NCBI RefSeq assembly: GCF_009766105.1 | Contig: NZ_LMUH01000005.1 | Span: 211,203 to 272,125 of the forward strand | Source of the DNA: Granulicella sp. S156 | GTDB taxonomy: Bacteria; Acidobacteriota; Terriglobia; Terriglobales; Acidobacteriaceae | DNA length: 60,923 nucleotides | Direction of reading: 5' to 3' | Part shown: in pieces, positions 26,070 to 35,088 of the stretch | Layout of the letters: every line of letters starts with the position of its first letter | Position numbering within the stretch: the stretch's first letter is position 1 | Program-made: the position numbers and the translations under genes | Notes under the pieces: model-generated | Databases searched by the model: none | Told to the model about the DNA's origin: nothing | What the model saw: only the letters and a program-made list of their open reading frames with translations

Positions 26070-26173
26070 TTACGTTGTTCTCATACCCCATTACTCGCAA
26101 CACGATGAGATCTAAAAAATCCGGGCCATTGCTTTTAATAAAGAGCTCTTTCGAAACACAGTTTGGAGGCATC

Positions 26174-29100
26174 ATGGGTAGCACACGAAGTATCAAGCAA
26201 CAAGCAATCTATGTCTTTCTATCGGGCTTCTTACTGGCGTTCTTTGCACTGACATCGACGCAAGCCATCGCTCAGACCTTTCGTGGCGGCATCAACGGCA
26301 CGCTCGCGGACAAATCTGACGCGGCAGTTCCCAATACTCAGGTCACGGCAACGGATGAAGGGACGGGTGTAGTTCACACCACCCTTACGTCAGATTCAGG
26401 TAGCTATAGCTTTCAGGATTTGCCACTTGGCAGCTATACGGTCCACGTTGCTACGCCTGGATTTCAGCCGATCAATGTAAAAGGCGTTCCGGTAAGCGCA
26501 GGCACAATCTATACGTTGCCACTGCACCTGAGCGTTGCGGATCAAAGTACCACCGTTGAAGTCCTGGCCGACGCCCTGTCGCTCGACACGACGACAACGC
26601 AGCAGACAACCGTGATCGCGGGCAAGTCTCTGCAATCCCTGCCGCTCAACGGACGCGACTTCAAGAAGATTGTTGGCGTTATTCCCGGCTTTGCCGGCTA
26701 TACCGGTGTGCTTGGCTCAATCAATGGCGCGCGTACCAACCAGACCAATTGGCAGCTCGACGGTACGGATAACAACGATCTCTGGGCCAATAACTCGGCC
26801 ATCAATCAGAGTGGTATCGGAGGCATTGCAGGAACTGTGTTGCCGCTGGATGCCGTCGATCAGTTCTCGATCCAGACACAATCAACCGCTGAGACCGGAC
26901 GCAACCCAGGAGCCACGGCCAATCTGGTGATCAAGTCCGGCACCAACAGCCCGCATGGCAGTGCGTACTACTACAACCGCAACGAGGCGCTTGCCGCGGA
27001 CCCAGTCTTCGTTCCGAAGACGAAGTTACGCAATGAGGCGTATGGCTTCTCGTTAGGCGGCCCCATCCGCCGTGATCGTACCTTCTTCTTCACCTCGTTC
27101 GAAAAGCAGCAGTTTCTCATTGGAGTACTGACAACTGGAACGGAGCCATCGACCGCTTATCAGGCAGAAGCCCAGAAGCTGCTTTCACTAAATGAAATTG
27201 CGGTGAACCCGCTTTCGACGAACGTATTAAATCTGCTCTGGCCGGCATCTGTTTTGACAGGACCTGCGACCGCGAATAACTATATCCCTTCGGCTGAAAA
27301 CGGCTATAGCAATAACGGAGTGATTAAGCTCGACCATAACTTCAACGACAGAAATAGTATCTCGGCCCGCTGGATCGTTGGGCAGGGTAACCAGATAGCT
27401 CCTGTAGGGTCCTACATCAAGGATTATTACGAGGTAGCTCCTATCCACGTTCAGAACTATTCGATCGTGTATAACGCTGTCATCACGCCACGGCTGACGA
27501 ATCAGTTGCTGTTTGGTGTAAGCGCCTACAACCAGGTCTTCCACGACTTCAATCACAGCTTCGATGTAAACGCTGTAGGTCTGGATACGGATGTCGCGAA
27601 TGGTGCTCCACTCATTAAAATCGGGAGCTTTGATCCAACCGGTGAAACACCACCTGAGGGTCGCAACGACATCGTTGGACACGTTACAGATGATCTGTCC
27701 TATAACATCGGCGCACACCAGCTTCGTTTTGGTGGAGAGTTCCGCAAGGCACAGCTCGACGAGTTCTACTATCGCAATGGACTAGGAACCTTTACCTTCG
27801 ATGGTTCGCAGGGTGGGTATACGACAAACCCCTATAGCTCGGATTCGAATGTGGCCGCATTAGCGGACTTCCTCGCCGGTAAAGTAGTTTCGTCGTCACT
27901 CGCGCGTGGCAACGCAGAGCGTTTGGTGTATGTGAATAACTTTGATCTGTTTGCGCAGGATTCATGGCAGATCACACATCGCTTGAATGTGAACTATGGC
28001 ATCCGCTACGACTATGAAGGCCCATTGCACGATGGTTCCAAGGATCTGCCAACATTTGTCCCGTCACTCGGTGGACTCGTTGTGCAGGGAGATGGCATTG
28101 GCAGTCTTTACCCAACCCAATATACGAACATTGCTCCACGCCTGGGCTTCTCCTTTCAGCCGCAGGAGAATGGCCACCTTGTGCTGCGTGGCAGCTATGG
28201 CGTGTTCTACGATGCAACTTCCCTGAGTCCATTCCTCGATAACCGTCCTGGCAATGGCGGCCCCAACGGATTTGAAGGCAACCCTGCTGGGACTTCGCCC
28301 GTACAAACCATTAGTCAGAATGCCTATACCTGGGAGACGGGTGTTCCACTTTTCCAGGGTAGTCCTTCCAGCATCCTGAATCTGTTTTCGGTGAGCCAGA
28401 ACTTCAAGACGCCCATCACATCCAACTACACGTTGGGTATCGAACAAGCTTTAGGATCGAAGGCCATCTTCTCGCTGGGATATGTAGGCAGCCAGAGCCG
28501 CCATCAGGTTGCGCTGGTGGATATCAATCAGGCAGGTTTGAATCCGGCTTCAACAAGCAATCCACTCATAGGAGTTCTTGGCGGTAAACCTGGATCGGTA
28601 CAGCAATCTTCCCGCCCCTATTACTCGCAGTTCCCAACCTACGGTGTCATTAACCAGGTTGAGACGATTGGAAACTCCAACTACAACTCTCTGCAGGCAA
28701 CCATACGTACCAGCTCATGGCACGGTGTGAATTCACAGTTCAATTACACCTGGAGCCACAACCTCGACGATATGACGCAGTATCGCAGCAAGCTGCCTCA
28801 GAACAGCAACAACTTCAGGGGTGAATACGGTAACTCAGACTATGACACCCGTCACGGCTTCAACGGCGCTGTCAGCTATGAGCTGCCCAGGTTCGGAAAA
28901 GGTCCTAAATGGCTGGCTGAAGGCTGGCAGGCCAATGGCTTGATCAACCTGCATGGCGGCGCGCCGTTCAACATCACTACTTCGAGCGATACAACAGGAA
29001 CGAACGAAGGCTATCAACGTGTCAATCTCGTCGGTAAGCCATTCGACGTTTCACACAACTTCATTCCAACGAAGACTTCACGTTACGTGCAGTGGGTCGA

Positions 29101-29416
29101 TCCGGCGGCTTTTGCGGCACCAACCGTGGGAACCTTCGGCACTCTTCACCGCAACGCTTACTACGGACCGGGCTATGCGTCGGCAGATCTGTCTCTGTTC
29201 AAGACAACGCATATAACGCAGCGTGTCTCAGCACAGTTCCGTGCCGAGTTCTATAACATCACCAACCGTATCAACCTCGCACCCCCGAGCTCTTCGTCCT
29301 TTGGATCGAGCTCCTTTGGGCGCAGCACAGATACGATTGGCGATTACAACGGAGCGCCTGGCATCGGTCCAGGGGAGCCTTTCAACACCCAGGTCGCTTT
29401 GAAGCTTCTCTTCTAA
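26174..29416 (+). CDS. TonB-dependent receptor, Oar-like with N-terminal carboxypeptidase-regulatory domain
   Basis: This 1080-residue protein starts MGSTRSIKQQAIYVFLSGFL, a signal peptide ending near AIAQ. The ATG at 26174 follows TTGGAGGC; the longer frame from 25973 would read through the terminator. A CarboxypepD_reg-like domain (GGINGTLADKSDAAVPNTQV... to LPLGSYTVHVATPGF) occupies ~35-110. A plug with LPLNGRDF and the GARTNQTNWQLDGTDNND segment follows, then a long beta barrel ending in FNTQVALKLLF with the terminal Phe typical of outer-membrane proteins. It probably imports a large nutrient such as an oligosaccharide or peptide; the ligand is unknown. Expression may be controlled by the leader at 25927-26069. 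Confidence 0.92.
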   Translation: MGSTRSIKQQAIYVFLSGFLLAFFALTSTQAIAQTFRGGINGTLADKSDAAVPNTQVTATDEGTGVVHTTLTSDSGSYSFQDLPLGSYTVHVATPGFQPINVKGVPVSAGTIYTLPLHLSVADQSTTVEVLADALSLDTTTTQQTTVIAGKSLQSLPLNGRDFKKIVGVIPGFAGYTGVLGSINGARTNQTNWQLDGTDNNDLWANNSAINQSGIGGIAGTVLPLDAVDQFSIQTQSTAETGRNPGATANLVIKSGTNSPHGSAYYYNRNEALAADPVFVPKTKLRNEAYGFSLGGPIRRDRTFFFTSFEKQQFLIGVLTTGTEPSTAYQAEAQKLLSLNEIAVNPLSTNVLNLLWPASVLTGPATANNYIPSAENGYSNNGVIKLDHNFNDRNSISARWIVGQGNQIAPVGSYIKDYYEVAPIHVQNYSIVYNAVITPRLTNQLLFGVSAYNQVFHDFNHSFDVNAVGLDTDVANGAPLIKIGSFDPTGETPPEGRNDIVGHVTDDLSYNIGAHQLRFGGEFRKAQLDEFYYRNGLGTFTFDGSQGGYTTNPYSSDSNVAALADFLAGKVVSSSLARGNAERLVYVNNFDLFAQDSWQITHRLNVNYGIRYDYEGPLHDGSKDLPTFVPSLGGLVVQGDGIGSLYPTQYTNIAPRLGFSFQPQENGHLVLRGSYGVFYDATSLSPFLDNRPGNGGPNGFEGNPAGTSPVQTISQNAYTWETGVPLFQGSPSSILNLFSVSQNFKTPITSNYTLGIEQALGSKAIFSLGYVGSQSRHQVALVDINQAGLNPASTSNPLIGVLGGKPGSVQQSSRPYYSQFPTYGVINQVETIGNSNYNSLQATIRTSSWHGVNSQFNYTWSHNLDDMTQYRSKLPQNSNNFRGEYGNSDYDTRHGFNGAVSYELPRFGKGPKWLAEGWQANGLINLHGGAPFNITTSSDTTGTNEGYQRVNLVGKPFDVSHNFIPTKTSRYVQWVDPAAFAAPTVGTFGTLHRNAYYGPGYASADLSLFKTTHITQRVSAQFRAEFYNITNRINLAPPSSSSFGSSSFGRSTDTIGDYNGAPGIGPGEPFNTQVALKLLF

Positions 29417-29454
29417 AGCGCTTTTCGGCAAACCACTCTAATAAAGGTGAACTC

Positions 29455-29494
29455 AAAAGGGCACGCAGCCATAATCAGGCTGCGTGCCCTTTTC
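29455..29494. terminator. Terminator between TonB receptor and DUF2147 genes
   Basis: AAAAGGGCACGCAGCC and GGCTGCGTGCCCTTTT form a perfect 16-bp stem with a 7-base loop. A and T runs on both sides allow bidirectional use by the two convergent genes. Confidence 0.9.
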
Positions 29495-29532
29495 TTCTTA
29501 AACGAGGCTTTGGGAGCCTGTGTCAGGCCTGC

Positions 29533-29970
29533 TCATTGACAGGCAGCGACAGCCGGGACGCGATGCCACACCTCAGTCCTGCCCAGCAGGGGGATACCGA
29601 TATATCCACGCAGGTTCAACTCGTCGCCCGCGGAGGTGATGGTCCCCTTGTAGGTTCTGCCTGACTCCGGATCGTAGAGATGGCCACCGTCGAGATGATC
29701 GGCGTCAATCCGATGAAAGTCGATGCCAATCTCTAATCCACAGAGCGGACGGTTGCGCAGGCTGGCATTGGGATTATTGTGATCGACTTTCCCGGGAGCC
29801 GTAGGCGAGAGTTTGACGATCTTCGCGCACACGCTATTGCCGCAGGGATAGATCCGTATCACGGACTGCGTGGGATTTATCCAGTCCCCAAGCACGCCTG
29901 TGGCCGCATGGGCGAGAGAGCCAAAGGAGATCAACAGTAAAAATGCGTAGGGCCGTGTGCGTGGACTCAT
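29533..29970 (-). CDS. DUF2147-family secreted protein
   Basis: This 145-residue protein has a signal peptide (RPYAFLLLISFGSLAHAA) and the DUF2147 core. GDWINPTQSVIRIYPCGNSVCAKIV opens the fold with the conserved Cys pair, and DPESGRTYKGTI plus LNLRGYIGIPLLGRTEVWHR close it. The family is a small periplasmic beta-barrel domain common in Proteobacteria and Acidobacteriota, without known activity. It is transcribed alone and ends at the shared terminator with the TonB receptor gene. Confidence 0.85.
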   Translation of the reverse strand: MSPRTRPYAFLLLISFGSLAHAATGVLGDWINPTQSVIRIYPCGNSVCAKIVKLSPTAPGKVDHNNPNASLRNRPLCGLEIGIDFHRIDADHLDGGHLYDPESGRTYKGTITSAGDELNLRGYIGIPLLGRTEVWHRVPAVAACQ

Positions 29971-30104
29971 GTCGTTCTGGTTGGATGCGCGTTGATGGTA
30001 CTAAACAAGAGTGGCAGAGCAAGCGACGTGCGGAGCTTTCTCCATTTAGCGTCGTTCAGGATCAAGAGAACGACGAAAGATAGATGTACCGGAAAGTGGA
30101 ACCG

Positions 30105-31337
30105 TTAGTCCACTCGGCAGATCAGGCACTTAAGATAGCGCGTCTCGGGCAGTGTGAGAATCTCGGGATGGTCGGCCGCTGCCGCGCGGGTTTCTAGTAA
30201 TTGCACGCGACGGCCGGCATCGGCTGCGGCCGATGTGACGATAGCGGTGAAGTCTTCCAGCGACACATGATGTGAGCAGGAGTTGGTAATCAGCGTCCCT
30301 CCTGCGGAGATCATGCGCAGAGCGCGCAGGTTCAACTCCTTGTAACCACGCAGGGCTCCCTCGGCAGCGCGTTTGGACTTCGCGAAGGCGGGCGGGTCGA
30401 GCACGATGGCGTCGAAGCGCTCGTGCTGAGCGTCATAGGCGCTCATAAGCTCGAAGGCGTCCGCTTCGATCCAATCGGTCTCGGCTTTTAACTGCGGATT
30501 GAGCGCGAGGTTGTGATCGGCGGCTTCGAGCGCGGTACGGCTGGCGTCCACACCGGTCACTCGTTCGCAGACCTGCGCCAGGTGTAGAGCGAAGCCCCCG
30601 TGGTAGGTACAGACATCGAGTACGCGGCCCGTTCGGCCGGACGCTTGCACATGGTCTGCCGCTGCGGCGTAGTTCAGGCGCTGGTCGAGAAACGCACCCG
30701 TCTTCTGTCCGGCGCCGACGTCATAGCCAAAGCGCAGGCCGTTCAGGCTGAAGATCGTCGTTGTTGCGGCCGAAGAGTCCGAGGAAAAGAGCGGATCGGG
30801 CGAAGGAGCTTCCAGTTGTTCGAGCTCCCGGATACGTGGATCGGGGCGCTCCCAGAGAGTCAGCGTCTCGTCGTTGGGCGCGAGTCCCTCGCGAAGGGCT
30901 GCAACGACGGTCTGGCGAACATCGTCCTGCGCCGTGCCCTGCGCGAGCAGTTGCAGAATGACGAGATCGTTGTAGCGGTCGGCCAGGATGCCGGGAAGAT
31001 TGTCGGCTTCGCTGAAGATCAGGCGATGGGCATTGTTCCCGGCGGTGATGGGAGCAAGCTCGCGGCGCAGTTGCAGAGCGGCCTCGACGCGGCTGCGGAC
31101 GTCGCCAAGATACTGCTCGCGTGCGAGCTCCGCTGTCTGCGAGACAAGGCGCGCAGCGATCTTCGAGGCGCTGGAGTATAGGGCTGTACCCAGCGGCTGG
31201 TTGCGCGCGTCGACGATCGTGACGAGAGATCCGGCAGGGGGTTCGGTCTGCGCCGGCTCGAGATCGGTACGGTAAACCCAAAGGTGGCCCAAACGGAGAC
31301 GGTCGGCGGCGCGGCGTGTAATGCGAAGTGTGGACAT
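30105..31337 (-). CDS. Class I SAM-dependent rRNA cytosine methyltransferase (RlmI-like)
   Basis: This 410-residue protein starts MSTLRITRRAADRLRLGHLW; a longer in-frame start 20 codons upstream is less family-like. The N-terminal PUA domain (VYRTDLEP... to LGTALYSSASKIAARLVS) is followed by an RNA-binding middle segment with DNLPGILADRY and FGYDVGAGQKTGAFLDQR. The Rossmann methyltransferase domain shows VLDVCTYHGGFALHLA (SAM loop), VTGVDASRTALE and DAIVLDPPAFAKSKRA (DPPAF motif of m5C23S methyltransferases). A catalytic Cys is in TNSCSHHVS. RlmI modifies 23S rRNA C1962; the exact site here is inferred. Confidence 0.9.
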   Translation of the reverse strand: MSTLRITRRAADRLRLGHLWVYRTDLEPAQTEPPAGSLVTIVDARNQPLGTALYSSASKIAARLVSQTAELAREQYLGDVRSRVEAALQLRRELAPITAGNNAHRLIFSEADNLPGILADRYNDLVILQLLAQGTAQDDVRQTVVAALREGLAPNDETLTLWERPDPRIRELEQLEAPSPDPLFSSDSSAATTTIFSLNGLRFGYDVGAGQKTGAFLDQRLNYAAAADHVQASGRTGRVLDVCTYHGGFALHLAQVCERVTGVDASRTALEAADHNLALNPQLKAETDWIEADAFELMSAYDAQHERFDAIVLDPPAFAKSKRAAEGALRGYKELNLRALRMISAGGTLITNSCSHHVSLEDFTAIVTSAAADAGRRVQLLETRAAAADHPEILTLPETRYLKCLICRVD

Positions 31338-31415
31338 CTTCTTCAAGTGTAGCGATAGAGGTGTTGGAGAGCTGCGAGATGACGTATATAGAGGCAAATC
31401 TAGAAGAAACTGTGA

Positions 31416-31901
31416 CTACTCCAGCTGCGCAACCGTAATTCCCAACACCTGCGCGAGCGCGGAGACCACCAGCGCATGATCATCGCGCTGCGGCAAGCCG
31501 GAGACAATCACGCTCCCAATACATCCCACACCAACGACAAAGATGGGAAATCCGCCGCCGTGCGCGGCATAGTCTTTAAGCTCCAGCCCATGCCGCGCAT
31601 GTAGCGTTTCGCCGTCGCGTTCGAGCGCACGGCCAATGGCATAGGAACTGCGCGCGAATCGCCGCACCGTATTGCGCTTGCGGCGAATCCAGTCAGCCTG
31701 CCCCGGCGTTGCTCCAACCGTACTGCCCGCGAACAACACCTGCCCGGCCAGTTCGATCTCCACTGTTCCGCCGGCACCCCGTTCGAGCAGCTTCGACCGC
31801 AGGATGCCGCCCAGTTGCCAGGCCGTATCGGCGTCGAAGGCGGCAAAGCGCAATGCCTTCTCCTGTTCCTCGATCACTGCAATATCTTCGATTACGCTCA
31901 T
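31416..31901 (-). CDS. UPF0303/heme-degrading-domain (HbpS-like) protein
   Basis: I place the start at MSVIEDIAVIEEQEKALRF because GGAGAG lies 9 nt upstream; two in-frame ATGs lie up to 16 codons earlier. The 161 residues show the UPF0303 pattern: FDADTAWQLGGILR, VEIELAGQVLFAGSTVGATPGQADWIRRKRNTV, ARSSYAIG and YAAHGGGFPIFV with a Gly-rich loop. Related proteins bind haem or form oligomeric chaperone-like scaffolds; no role can be fixed. It is divergent from the DUF2252 gene with 72 bp between the starts. Confidence 0.8.
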   Translation of the reverse strand: MSVIEDIAVIEEQEKALRFAAFDADTAWQLGGILRSKLLERGAGGTVEIELAGQVLFAGSTVGATPGQADWIRRKRNTVRRFARSSYAIGRALERDGETLHARHGLELKDYAAHGGGFPIFVVGVGCIGSVIVSGLPQRDDHALVVSALAQVLGITVAQLE

Positions 31902-31973
31902 CGGCTGCACTCTCCATCCACTATCATCGTTCATGCTCCTCGACCGCACAAAGGGAGCCTATGCGAGATTCCT

Positions 31974-33332
31974 ATGTCTACCCCGCTTACCCATGCCGAT
32001 CGCCACGCTCTAGGCGTGCGCGCCCGCAAGCAGCTTGCCCGCAGCGCGCACGCGAACTTTGAGATCTCAGCTTGCCCAAAAGCTCCGCTCAATCTGCTGC
32101 GCGACTCCATGCGCGGCCGCGTTACGCGGCTGGTGCAGCTCAAGTACGAACGCATGGTCGCCTCGGCCTTCGGCTTCTTTCGTGGAGCTGTGCCAATCAT
32201 GGCCGCCGATCTCGCCTCCCACCCCAACACCGGCATCACTACGCAGCTCTGCGGCGACGCCCACGTTAACAACCTCGGTGCCTATGCGGGCTTCGATGGC
32301 CGCCTCGTCTTCGATATCAACGACTTTGATGAGACGATCCACGGACCGTTCGAGTGGGACGTCAAGCGGCTGGCCACCAGCCTGATCCTCGCAGGCCGCG
32401 AGGCCGGCATCCGCCGCGCCGCTCGCCAGGAGGCTGTGGCCACCTTCACGGCCCGCTATCGCAGCTCGATGAGCGAGTTTGCCGTGATGCCCGTGCTGGA
32501 GCTTGCGCGCTATCAGATCCACCGCCTCGCGCACATCGATCCCATCCCGGCGATCATGGCGACGGCGGAGCGCTCCACGCCGCAAAAGATTCTGACCAAG
32601 CTGACCGAGCCGGGGTCCGCCATCCCGCGGTCGGCTAAAAAAAACGCTCAGCCTTTACCCTCCCCAGCACGACGCTTTCGATCCGAGCCTCCGCTGCTCG
32701 AACGGCTCGGGCCTAAAGAAGCACAGACCGTGCTCGCGTCGCTGGGCCCTTACGTCCGCACGTTGCAGCCGGAGCGCCGCCACTTTCTCGCACAGTACAA
32801 CCCGATCGATGTCGCCTTCAAGGTCGTCGGTACCGGTTCGGTGGGCCTGCGTGACTACTGTGTGTACTTCGAAGGCTGGAGCCGTCCGGAGTCCTCGGAC
32901 CCGCTATTTCTGCAGATCAAGGAAGAGGCTCTCTCCGCATACGCGCCCTACTTGCCTGAGGACGCCTCGGGCCACACGCACCAGGGGCATCGCGTGGTCG
33001 ACGGCCAGCGCGCCATGCAGCTTACCTCCGACCCGTTTCTCGGCTATACGACCATTGAGGGCCGCGACTACCTGGTACGTCAGTTGAACGACCACAAGGC
33101 ATCGCTCGATCTCGAGACTCTGGACCCTGCGGGCCTGCTGGGCTACGCCGATCTCTGTGGCGAACTGCTCGCACGCGGGCACGCGCGGGCGGGAGACCCG
33201 GTCGCGATCTCGGCCTATATCGGCAACTCCGACCGCTTCGACCGCGCGATCCTCGCCTTTGCGCACACCTATGCGGACAAGACCGAGCACGACTGGGATC
33301 TGCTGAAGAAGAGCTTCAAGAAGCCGAAGTAA
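31974..33332 (+). CDS. DUF2252-family protein
   Basis: This 452-residue protein starts MSTPLTHADRHALGVRARKQ. DUF2252 motifs are clear: FFRGAVPIMAADLA at ~68, LCGDAHVNNLGAYAGFDGRLVFDINDFDET at ~93-122, and VGTGSVGLRDYCVYFEG at ~286. The GDAHxxNxG and DFDE motifs resemble the catalytic core of aminoglycoside phosphotransferase/protein-kinase-like folds, so a phosphotransferase activity has been proposed for the family, not shown here. Transcribed divergently from the UPF0303 gene. Confidence 0.88.
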   Translation: MSTPLTHADRHALGVRARKQLARSAHANFEISACPKAPLNLLRDSMRGRVTRLVQLKYERMVASAFGFFRGAVPIMAADLASHPNTGITTQLCGDAHVNNLGAYAGFDGRLVFDINDFDETIHGPFEWDVKRLATSLILAGREAGIRRAARQEAVATFTARYRSSMSEFAVMPVLELARYQIHRLAHIDPIPAIMATAERSTPQKILTKLTEPGSAIPRSAKKNAQPLPSPARRFRSEPPLLERLGPKEAQTVLASLGPYVRTLQPERRHFLAQYNPIDVAFKVVGTGSVGLRDYCVYFEGWSRPESSDPLFLQIKEEALSAYAPYLPEDASGHTHQGHRVVDGQRAMQLTSDPFLGYTTIEGRDYLVRQLNDHKASLDLETLDPAGLLGYADLCGELLARGHARAGDPVAISAYIGNSDRFDRAILAFAHTYADKTEHDWDLLKKSFKKPK

Positions 33333-33368
33333 GCGGTTCTGCGGTGCCGGTTCGATAGAATCACGAAG

Positions 33369-35060
33369 ATGGCACCGCCGCGCGCAACACCCGATTTTGT
33401 CGAGACCTCGCTCACCGGTCTCGGTCTGCTGAGTACGCCGATCTTCAACAAAGGCACGGCCTTCACCGAGGCCGAGCGCGATCTGTTTTCGCTGCACGGC
33501 CTGCTGCCTCCGCAGGTCGGCGACTTGGACCAGCAGGTGGCCCGGCGCATGAAGGCGTTTCACGCGCTCTCCGACGACTTCGCCCGTTACACCTTCATGC
33601 GCGATCTGCAGGATGTGAACGAGACGCTCTTCTATGCGCTCATCACCCGCAACGTCGAGGAGATGCTGCCGGTCGTCTACACACCGGCCGTCGGCGAAGG
33701 CTGCCAGCGTTTCTCCGAGATCTGGCGCAAGCCGCGCGGCGTGTTTCTGAGCTACCCCAACCGCGACCGCATCGAGACCATCCTCGGCCACCCACGCTAC
33801 GACGGCGTGCGTTGCATCGTCGTGTCGGACGGCGAGCGCATCCTGGGGCTCGGCGATCAGGGCGCGGGCGGCATGGGCATTCCCATCGGCAAGCTCGCGC
33901 TGTACACCGCACTCGCGGGCGTTCATCCGCTGAGCTGCCTGCCGGTATTTCTCGACGTAGGCACCGACAACGCCGAGCGCATCGCCGACCCGCTGTATCT
34001 CGGCTGGAAGAACGAACGCGTGCGCGGCAAAGAGTACGACCAGTTCGTTGACCGCTTCGTGCGTGTGGTGAAGAAGCGCTGGCCGCACGTACTACTGCAG
34101 TGGGAGGACTTCGCCGGCCACAACGCCGGGCGGCTTCTGGACCGCTATCGAGATGCCTTGCCGAGCTTCAACGACGACATCCAGGGCACAGCCGCCGTCG
34201 CGACAGCGACCGTGCTCGCAGCAGTCAACGTAACCGGCGTGCCTTTGCAGGAGCAGCGCTTCGCCGTACTGGGCTTTGGCTCTGCAGGGCGCGGGATCGC
34301 CGGGCTGCTCTGCAGCGCGCTCATGCAGGCAGGGCTGAGTGAGCGCGAAGCCCACAGCCGTTTCTACGCTGTCGATAAAGATGGGTTACTGGTGGAAGGC
34401 ATGGACGGCCTTCGCGCAGAGCAGGCTCCTTTTGCACAGACAAGGGGAGCGGTAGCCGATTGGCAGCGCGGAGAAAATGGCATCGGTTTGTTGGAGGTGA
34501 TGGAGCGCGCGAAGCCAACGGTGCTGATCGGCGTCTCCGGCCAGCCTGGCGCCTTCACGGAAGAGGTCGTCCGCGCAATGGCTCGCGGCGTCTCTCGCCC
34601 GGTGATCTTCCCTCTGTCGAACCCCACCAGCCGCAGCGAAGCGCATCCAGCCGATCTATTGCAGTGGACCGAAGGCCGCGCCATCATCGGCACCGGAAGC
34701 CCATTTGGCTCGGTCGAGTATGCGGGTACTCAGCATCGCATCGCGCAGACCAACAACTCGTACATCTTTCCCGGGCTCGCGCTGGGCATCCTGAGTGCGC
34801 GCGCAAAGCGTGTGAGCGACTCCATGATCATGGCCGCTGCACAGGCATTGGCCGTGATGTCTCCAACAGCAAAGGACCCGAACGGCGCGCTGCTGCCGCC
34901 GCTTGAGCAGTTGCGCGAAGTCTCCGTCGGCGTGGCGCTGGCTGTGGGACGTCAAGCCGCTGCAGAAGGCCTTGCCGCAGTGCGCGGCGACGCCTTCGAA
35001 GAGGCCTTGCGTGCCAATGTGTGGGAACCGGTCTATCTACCCTACAGGCGGCGCAAGTGA
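33369..35060 (+). CDS. maeA: NAD-dependent malic enzyme (oxaloacetate-decarboxylating)
   Basis: This 563-residue protein converts malate to pyruvate and CO2 with reduction of NAD. The catalytic Tyr is in VVYTPAVGEGCQRFSEIWRK. RGVFLSYPNRDRIETIL and DGERILGLGDQGAGGMGIPIGKL are the signature segments. Metal ligands occur in LQWEDFAGHNAG and SFNDDIQGTAAV, and the NAD Rossmann loop is VLGFGSAGRGIAG. ILSNPTSRSEA-like FPLSNPTSRSEAHP completes the family set. The size fits the long SfcA/MaeA type. It starts 36 bp after the DUF2252 stop and may share its transcript; a flavoprotein gene follows within 30 bp. Confidence 0.93.
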   Translation: MAPPRATPDFVETSLTGLGLLSTPIFNKGTAFTEAERDLFSLHGLLPPQVGDLDQQVARRMKAFHALSDDFARYTFMRDLQDVNETLFYALITRNVEEMLPVVYTPAVGEGCQRFSEIWRKPRGVFLSYPNRDRIETILGHPRYDGVRCIVVSDGERILGLGDQGAGGMGIPIGKLALYTALAGVHPLSCLPVFLDVGTDNAERIADPLYLGWKNERVRGKEYDQFVDRFVRVVKKRWPHVLLQWEDFAGHNAGRLLDRYRDALPSFNDDIQGTAAVATATVLAAVNVTGVPLQEQRFAVLGFGSAGRGIAGLLCSALMQAGLSEREAHSRFYAVDKDGLLVEGMDGLRAEQAPFAQTRGAVADWQRGENGIGLLEVMERAKPTVLIGVSGQPGAFTEEVVRAMARGVSRPVIFPLSNPTSRSEAHPADLLQWTEGRAIIGTGSPFGSVEYAGTQHRIAQTNNSYIFPGLALGILSARAKRVSDSMIMAAAQALAVMSPTAKDPNGALLPPLEQLREVSVGVALAVGRQAAAEGLAAVRGDAFEEALRANVWEPVYLPYRRRK

Positions 35061-35088
35061 TCGCACACGGCATGTCCTGCGGGGGCCA

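Noticed and set aside
25973..26173. Extended start of the TonB receptor at 25973
   Set aside because: It would be translated across the leader peptide stop region and a perfect terminator, and lacks a signal peptide at its N-terminus; ATG 26174 has both ribosome site and signal.
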